DNA from: Phycisphaeraceae bacterium | GTDB lineage: Bacteria > Planctomycetota > Phycisphaerae > Phycisphaerales > Phycisphaeraceae | Reading direction: 5' to 3' | DNA: 10,314 bases | Assembly: GCA_029260695.1 (NCBI GenBank) | Contig: JAJDCT010000230.1 | Coordinates: 1-10,314 of the forward strand | In this document: one piece after another, positions 4,558-10,314 of the stretch | Layout of the letters: each line of letters begins with the position of its first letter | Position numbering within the stretch: position 1 is the stretch's first letter | Notes under the pieces: model-generated | Told to the model about the DNA's origin: nothing | Seen by the model: the letters and a program-made list of their open reading frames with translations, nothing else | Database searches by the model: none | Program-made: the position numbers and the translations under genes

Positions 4558-7062
4558 ATGTATAAGTCTCCCCGGCCCTGTGGCTCCACCCGTTTCCCCC
4601 GCACAGCCCTATCCCTCTTGCTCGCCACGGGCGCCGCATGCCTGATGGGCCCCACCGCCTCCGCGATCCAACCCCAGCGATTCCAGCACGCCACCGAAGC
4701 CGACTTCGAGCCCGGCGAGGTCGACGGCACACTGGTCACCAGCCTCGGGGACGTCAAGCTTGCCACGGAATCGAAAACCGTCGGCGAGATGCCCGAAGAA
4801 GCCAGCGTCATCTACGACCTGTACCAAATGCCCGACGGTACGATCTACCTCGCCGCAGGACCTCAAGGCAAGCTGTTTAAGCAAGATGGCGACGACGTGG
4901 TTGAAGTGGCTGACCTTCCCGACGAGCAGGTCTTCGCGCTGGGTGAGTACGACGGCAAGCTGCTGATCGCCATCAGCGGTGAATCAAGCCGGCTGGCGCT
5001 GCTGGAAGACGGGGAACTCACCACCCTGACCGAGCTAGAGGGCGTGCGCTACATCTGGGACATCCTCATCCCCCCCACCGAAATGTTCCACGGCCCGACG
5101 ATCCTCGCCGCGACCGGAACCGAGGGCAAACTGCTACGCATCAAGCCCGATGACGAAGCGCCTGTCACGGAGTTGATGGATGCCCAGCAGGCGAACATCC
5201 TCTGCCTGGCGATGGACAACCAGGGGCGCATCATTGCCGGCACCGATGAAGACGGGCTGGTGCTACGGCTTGAGGCAGGCGAGGAGGACGGCTACCAGGC
5301 GTTTGCGATGTTTGACGCTCCGGAACCTGAGATCGGCGCATTGCTCGTGGCATCGGACGGCTCTGTGTACGTCGGGACCGCCGACGCGGAGCAGGCCAGG
5401 CCGGGGCGACTGGAAGAGGCCGCCAGCGAAGAGGCCGGTCGGCCCGACGACGATGCAAACGAATCAGATGACACACCGGCCCCCGAAGAAGCCCCCGGGG
5501 ACCCCGAAGAGATCCCAGGCGTCGAGCCCGAACCCGAACCACTCGACGACGCCAGCGAACCCGTTGAACCACAAACCGAGTCACAAACCGACAACACCGA
5601 CAACGACGCTGCCGAGCAAAGCGACACAACCGCCAGCGATCAGACGGAACTTGCCCAGGCAGACGCCGAGCCAACCCCAGAGCAATACGACCGCTTGCGT
5701 GAGCTCATCCGAGACCGGCTCAGTCAGGCTCGCAAGTCAGGCGAGATGCAGGCGGGCTCGGGCTTAGGCGGGTCTGTCAAAAGCTCGTCCTCGGGCAGCC
5801 GATCTCGGCCCGTCAGCGCCCCAGCCGTCGAGAAGGAAGGCAACGCCGTCTACCACATCGACAGCCAGGGATTTGTCCACGAGGTCTTCCGCGACTCCGT
5901 CATGATCCTCAAACTCGTCGAAGCCGATGGCAAACTCCTCGCGGCGACCGGCAACGAGGGGCAGGTCTTCGTGATCGACCCCGCTACAAGAGAAAACGCC
6001 GTCCTGGTCGACTTAGGCTCCGAGCAGGTACCCGCCATGCTGCTGACCAAAGACGGCTCGACTGTTCTGGGATCTGCCAACCCCGCCGAACTATTCACCC
6101 TCGGCAGCAGCTACGCCCACCGCGGGGTCTACACCAGCCCAACGCTTGACGCCGCACAAATCAGCTTATGGGGCGCGATGAGCCTCACCGCAGACATCCC
6201 CGAGGGCTGCTCACTGACTGTCGAAACACGCAGCGGCAACGTACAGGACCCCGAGCAGGCCGCTTGGTCTACTTGGTCCTCGGCACAGTCCCTGATGCCA
6301 GACACCAAGCTGCCCGCACTGGCACCCAAAGAGATCGCTGTCCAAGCCCCCCCAGCCAGGTTCCTGCAGTACCGGCTGACCCTCACGGGCACGGACGACC
6401 TGACCCCCGTTGTCGACCGCGTCGACGCCGCCTACGTCACACCCAACCTCAAACCCGTCATCACCAAGGTCACCGCCGCTTACCCAGAAGAGGAGGCCGA
6501 ACCCGACGCGCCCCCGGCCACCATCATGAACATCGAGTGGGAAGCAGCCGACGACAACCTGGACCCACTGGTCTATAAGCTCGACTACCAGCCCGCGGGC
6601 TCCGATAGCGCCCTGCTGATCGCAGAAGACCTCACCGAAATGACCTACGAGTGGGAAACCCGGCGTGTGCCCGATGGCCGCTATACCGTCCGTGTCACCG
6701 CCGATGATCGGCCAGACAACCCAGGCGATATGGCCATGACCGCCACCCGCCGCGCCAGCCCCGTTCTCGTCGACAATTCCCCACCCGATCTGACCATCGA
6801 AAAATCTGTAACTGACCGTAAAATAATGGTTTCTGGCCAGGCCAAGGACGATTGGTCCACCATCCGGTCCCTGGCATATACCCTCGACTCTGACGACGAA
6901 TACCACCCGATCCTACCCAGCGACCTGATCTTCGATTCGACACAGGAAAGCTGGGACGTTACGATCCCCGATCTTTCCCCGGGTCCGCACGTCCTGACGC
7001 TGCGGGCCGCCGACACCCGGGGCAATACGGTATATCAGTCGGTGATATTCCAGATCAAGTAA
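4558..7062 (+). CDS. Secreted beta-propeller-like protein with acidic insert
   Basis: An 834-aa exported protein without an assigned function. The signal peptide has a basic start, a hydrophobic stretch at 17-30 and a cut site TASA/IQ (36/37). There is no lipobox. Residues about 80-275 and 428-520 contain repeated propeller-like strands: TIYLAAGPQGKLFK, ILAATGTEGKLLRI, RIIAGTDEDGLVLRL, SVYVGTAD and LLAATGNEGQVFVI. Residues about 280-425 are a disordered Glu/Asp/Pro/Thr/Ser-rich insert with a short charged helix (375-393). It splits one blade between YVGTAD and GNAVYHID. Residues 525-625 form a discoidin- or laminin-like sandwich (TVETRSGN, WSTWSSAQ). Residues 630-834 hold two Ig/fibronectin-like domains (WEAADDNLDPL, PDGRYTVRVTADD, PGPHVLTLRAADTRGN). 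It lies directly downstream of the S55 peptidase gene, so a joint envelope role is likely. The start has only a weak AGAAAG upstream. Confidence 0.75.
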   Translation: MYKSPRPCGSTRFPRTALSLLLATGAACLMGPTASAIQPQRFQHATEADFEPGEVDGTLVTSLGDVKLATESKTVGEMPEEASVIYDLYQMPDGTIYLAAGPQGKLFKQDGDDVVEVADLPDEQVFALGEYDGKLLIAISGESSRLALLEDGELTTLTELEGVRYIWDILIPPTEMFHGPTILAATGTEGKLLRIKPDDEAPVTELMDAQQANILCLAMDNQGRIIAGTDEDGLVLRLEAGEEDGYQAFAMFDAPEPEIGALLVASDGSVYVGTADAEQARPGRLEEAASEEAGRPDDDANESDDTPAPEEAPGDPEEIPGVEPEPEPLDDASEPVEPQTESQTDNTDNDAAEQSDTTASDQTELAQADAEPTPEQYDRLRELIRDRLSQARKSGEMQAGSGLGGSVKSSSSGSRSRPVSAPAVEKEGNAVYHIDSQGFVHEVFRDSVMILKLVEADGKLLAATGNEGQVFVIDPATRENAVLVDLGSEQVPAMLLTKDGSTVLGSANPAELFTLGSSYAHRGVYTSPTLDAAQISLWGAMSLTADIPEGCSLTVETRSGNVQDPEQAAWSTWSSAQSLMPDTKLPALAPKEIAVQAPPARFLQYRLTLTGTDDLTPVVDRVDAAYVTPNLKPVITKVTAAYPEEEAEPDAPPATIMNIEWEAADDNLDPLVYKLDYQPAGSDSALLIAEDLTEMTYEWETRRVPDGRYTVRVTADDRPDNPGDMAMTATRRASPVLVDNSPPDLTIEKSVTDRKIMVSGQAKDDWSTIRSLAYTLDSDDEYHPILPSDLIFDSTQESWDVTIPDLSPGPHVLTLRAADTRGNTVYQSVIFQIK

Positions 7063-7116
7063 CCCGGCGTGACCGGCCAGACAGGCCCAACCCCCGGTTT
7101 CCCAGGCTTTGACCGC

Positions 7117-7121
7117 AGGAG
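7117..7121 (+). promoter_or_regulatory. Shine-Dalgarno of rpmH
   Basis: AGGAG lies 8 nt before the ATG at 7130. It is the best Shine-Dalgarno in the window and fixes the start of this very short gene. Confidence 0.75.
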
Positions 7122-7129
7122 CGCTCGCG

Positions 7130-7279
7130 ATGTCCACTCATTACCCCAAACGACGCAGCTTGATCAAGCGTGCCCGCAAATTCGGTTTCCGTGCCCGCAT
7201 GCGGACCAAGGACGGCCGGAAGCTGATCAGCGCCAAACGCCGTGTGGGCCGAAGCGTCAACGTCCGCAGCAACTTCTAA
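7130..7279 (+). CDS. rpmH: 50S ribosomal protein L34
   Basis: A 49-aa, strongly basic protein. It has the L34 core PKRRSLIKRARKFGFRARM (6-24), then RTKDGRKLISAKRRVGR (25-41), matching the family pattern of a conserved GFRARM followed by T-x-x-GR and an RR-x-x-GR tail. L34 binds 23S rRNA in the large subunit. The N-terminus (MSTHYPKRRS) differs from the MKRT-type start of most bacteria, and the tail after GRSVNVRS is slightly longer than usual. A strong Shine-Dalgarno sits at the right distance. The gene lies 67 bp after the propeller gene and 184 bp before enolase. rnpA, the usual partner of rpmH, is not next to it. No clear terminator follows the stop. Confidence 0.92.
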   Translation: MSTHYPKRRSLIKRARKFGFRARMRTKDGRKLISAKRRVGRSVNVRSNF

Positions 7280-7351
7280 GCCCCGCGGATTCGTGCCAGC
7301 ACAAGACTTTCTGATCGAGCCAGCTTCGAGCGTGTCTTCCGACAGGTTCGT

Positions 7352-7380
7352 TTGGATAGTGCGCACGCCCCTGCTACACT
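7352..7380 (+). promoter_or_regulatory. Candidate promoter for enolase
   Basis: TTGGAT (7352-7357) is followed after 17 bp by TACACT (7375-7380, four of six -10 bases). Transcription would begin near 7387 and give a leader of about 77 nt. That leader contains a small perfect hairpin (GGCGG and CCGCC arms, 7412-7425) before the Shine-Dalgarno. The rest of the 7280-7463 gap shows nothing else I can name. Confidence 0.45.
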
Positions 7381-7406
7381 CCTGATCCCGCAGCCCACAG
7401 CAGTAG

Positions 7407-8768
<1,362 letters not shown>

Positions 8769-8801
8769 TACAGCCTCACTGATCAACCATTCGTATCCCA
8801 C

Positions 8802-8834
8802 GAAGCCCGCGTCATCACGACGTGGGCTTCTTTT
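8802..8834 (+). terminator. Rho-independent terminator of eno
   Basis: A 12-bp stem (8802-8813 with 8819-8830, one G-U pair at 8809/8823) closes a 5-nt loop and is followed directly by TTTT. It begins 33 bp after the enolase stop and is the clearest terminator in the window. Confidence 0.88.
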
Positions 8835-8862
8835 GTGTTAGTAATCGCGATATGCTGTCGTC

Positions 8863-9297
8863 ATGCTTGAGGTCACCACCTGGGACACCTTGTGTCTGCG
8901 GTTTGTTCCCCGTGAGTTCCCACTTGACCCGGTTCAGCGGCGTTCGGCGCAGCGGCTGCTTCTAATGAAGGCCGGTTTCTTCACACCATTTTTTCTCAAT
9001 TGGCTGGTCCCCGAATCATTGCTCGGCACCGCGGCGGGAGTCGGGATCTACCTTGTCGGCCTGGGCCCGGTGATCTCGGCTTTAGCGGTCTTACTGATCG
9101 GCGTCGTCCTCTGGACACACTTTGCGATCCACATGCGTACCCGTGCCGAGCCGCATCTGTGCGAAGTGCTCCGCGGGTTTGGGTGCGTGATCTGTCCTCG
9201 GTGCTACTACTGGCTGGGGCAAGGCGTGAAGGAACCCCTCAAGTGCCCGGAGTGCGGCGCGGAGGCCAATGCGGTTAGCCACGAGGCTACGCTCTGA
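8863..9297 (+). CDS. Small membrane protein with C-terminal zinc ribbon
   Basis: A 144-aa protein I do not recognise by name. Residues 1-35 are soluble and carry many Arg residues. Hydrophobic segments span about 38-49, 52-69 and 70-90, giving two or three membrane helices. The C-terminal tail has CPRC (111-114) and CPEC (128-131), the knuckles of a small zinc ribbon, which by positive-inside reasoning probably faces the cytoplasm. Zinc ribbons of this kind occur in many small planctomycete membrane proteins of unknown role. The ATG at 8863 is the first in frame after a TAA at 8842. It has no Shine-Dalgarno. A TATGCT at 8851-8856 could be a -10 box for a leaderless transcript. The gene follows the enolase terminator, so it likely has its own promoter, and the HEAT-like gene begins 41 bp downstream. 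Confidence 0.65.
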   Translation: MLEVTTWDTLCLRFVPREFPLDPVQRRSAQRLLLMKAGFFTPFFLNWLVPESLLGTAAGVGIYLVGLGPVISALAVLLIGVVLWTHFAIHMRTRAEPHLCEVLRGFGCVICPRCYYWLGQGVKEPLKCPECGAEANAVSHEATL

Positions 9298-9338
9298 AGA
9301 CGGGCTTGGGTTACAGCCCGCAGACAGGGTACGCTGTC

Positions 9339-10314
9339 ATGATGCGAGGCAAGTCGACACTCAACCCGGCCCGGCTGGCGATCAGCCTGCTTATCGCCCT
9401 GACCGTACTGGTGCCGGCGGCTTACCTCGCCGCACCCCACGTCAAGCGGTGGACACGCATCCACTGGCTGACCTCCACCGATCTGGATCAACGCCAGCGT
9501 GGGCTGAAGTATGTGGCGACCCATGCCGGGGACGACGGCCGTGTGTTGGCCGGGGCGATCAATCAACTGGACGTTGAAGATGACCTGAACTTTCAGCAAA
9601 TCACCGGGGCGCTGCAGTCGGCGGGGTGTTGGCGGAGGGGGGACACCCCGGGGGCACCCGGGGAGCTTGGGGAACCGGGGGAGCTTGGGGAGCCCGGGGG
9701 TACGGGGGTGCAGGACGGGTCGTGGCTGCGGTGGATCGGGTTGCTTGCCAGTGAACCGGACACCGAAGCGGGGAGCCTGGCGGCGCAGCGGCTGGCGGAC
9801 TTGCACGACCTGGCGGGTGACCTGCGTGTCGTCGGGGTCCTGGAGAAATTGATCGTTCGTGTTGAGCCGGACGTGCGCTACAACGCGTTGTGCGCCGCAG
9901 CCGAGTTGGCGATGTCAGCCTCGGACCCATCCGCTTACAAACGGATGATCGCCGTTAGAACCACCGACGCCGAGCCTTTGATCGTTCGGCACGCCTGGCT
10001 ATTCAGCCATTACCTCAACACGCCCCAGGAAAGCCCCCCCGAAAATGCCCCAGCGTGGTTGATCGATACGATCGAGTTGACCCAGCACCCGCGCGATGAC
10101 GACGAACCCCTCACGTTGAACTCCATACGTGCCCTGCTGCTCTCGTCAGATGCCCCGCTGCGTGACGCAGGCTGCATCCTGGCGGCCACAAACCTAGAAG
10201 AAGTAACGTTGAACGCACTGATTGCTGAACTGCTACGAGATATGAGCGACCAGGCGAAGATGTCTGGCGCTATCCTTAGCGGTATGACTGGGCTGCACCG
10301 CGACCTGCTGCAGC
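9339..10314 (+). CDS. Membrane-anchored HEAT-like repeat protein (partial)
   Basis: The first 325 codons of a longer gene are present; the 3' end is outside the window. Residues 12-33 form a single hydrophobic N-terminal helix (signal anchor). After it come paired helices with a HEAT-like pattern, such as STDLDQRQRGLKYVATHA (46-63), LNFQQITGALQSAG (83-96), SLAAQRLADL (146-155), DVRYNALCAAAEL (178-190) and PLRDAGCILAA (273-283). Such repeats build a protein-binding solenoid, and no enzyme motif is visible. Between two helices, residues 101-123 form a short Gly-x-y tract (GAPGELGEPGELGEPGG) encoded by a G-rich repeat. The first of two adjacent ATGs (9339, 9342) is used. AGGG lies 9 nt upstream. 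A 6-bp hairpin without a T tail (9301-9320) separates it from the zinc-ribbon gene. Function is unknown. Confidence 0.6.
   Translation, partial: MMRGKSTLNPARLAISLLIALTVLVPAAYLAAPHVKRWTRIHWLTSTDLDQRQRGLKYVATHAGDDGRVLAGAINQLDVEDDLNFQQITGALQSAGCWRRGDTPGAPGELGEPGELGEPGGTGVQDGSWLRWIGLLASEPDTEAGSLAAQRLADLHDLAGDLRVVGVLEKLIVRVEPDVRYNALCAAAELAMSASDPSAYKRMIAVRTTDAEPLIVRHAWLFSHYLNTPQESPPENAPAWLIDTIELTQHPRDDDEPLTLNSIRALLLSSDAPLRDAGCILAATNLEEVTLNALIAELLRDMSDQAKMSGAILSGMTGLHRDLLQ
9660..9708 (+). repeat. G-tract repeat encoding a collagen-like segment
   Basis: Two 18-bp units (9660-9677 and 9678-9695) each encode GELGEP, followed by a partial unit. The plus strand holds six runs of four or five G within 49 bases, separated by 3-5 bases. 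This fits a G-quadruplex pattern on the coding strand and in the mRNA. Confidence 0.75.

Noticed and set aside
4615..4645. Lipoprotein lipobox in the propeller protein signal peptide
   Set aside because: The residues before the Cys read TGAA, without the needed Leu/Val/Ile at -3. A signal peptidase I site (TASA) fits better.
9301..9320. Terminator after the zinc-ribbon gene
   Set aside because: The 6-bp stem with an 8-nt loop has no T tract after it, so intrinsic termination is not supported.
9207..9806. Open frame of 199 codons on the minus strand, Pro-rich
   Set aside because: Antisense to the zinc-ribbon and HEAT-like genes. The Pro-rich part is only the complement of the G-run repeat.

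Overview
The window looks like chromosomal core sequence from a GC-rich bacterium, most likely of the phylum Planctomycetota, class Phycisphaerae. That placement is an inference. It rests on the form of ribosomal protein L34, a secreted S55-type peptidase paired with a secreted propeller protein, a membrane-anchored HEAT-like protein, and short heptamer arrays between genes. I see no mobile elements, tRNA or rRNA genes, or CRISPR arrays. No stretch longer than 300 bases lacks a gene.

Left part, minus strand (1-2327): read in the direction of transcription, rnc (RNase III) is followed by ribF (bifunctional riboflavin kinase/FAD synthetase) and then by the start of an nrnA-like DHH phosphoesterase that leaves the window. 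All three are housekeeping genes of RNA processing and cofactor supply, probably one transcription unit. In many bacteria ribF and nrnA sit together in the nusA-infB-rbfA cluster. ribF carries an in-frame 15-bp minisatellite. RNase III has Ala where a metal-binding Asp is expected. The ribF-nrnA junction contains two different 7-bp repeat arrays.

Divergent control region (2328-2517): a good sigma70-type promoter with a perfect -35 box faces left to rnc. A weaker one faces right, and the two share their -35 bases. The rnc leader is about 115 nt and holds two perfect hairpins, one of them terminator-like.

Middle part, plus strand (2518-7062): two exported proteins lie 57 bp apart. The first is a PDZ-less S55 (SpoIVB-type) serine peptidase whose Ser and His motifs appear in the reverse order to SpoIVB. 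The second is a large beta-propeller-like protein with a long acidic disordered insert and C-terminal beta-sandwich domains. They are probably a functional pair of the cell envelope.

Right part, plus strand (7130-10314): rpmH (L34, 49 aa) has a strong Shine-Dalgarno. Enolase follows with its own likely promoter and a clear intrinsic terminator. Then come a small membrane protein with a zinc ribbon and the start of a membrane-anchored HEAT-like repeat protein. That last gene carries a G-tract-rich, collagen-like in-frame insert.
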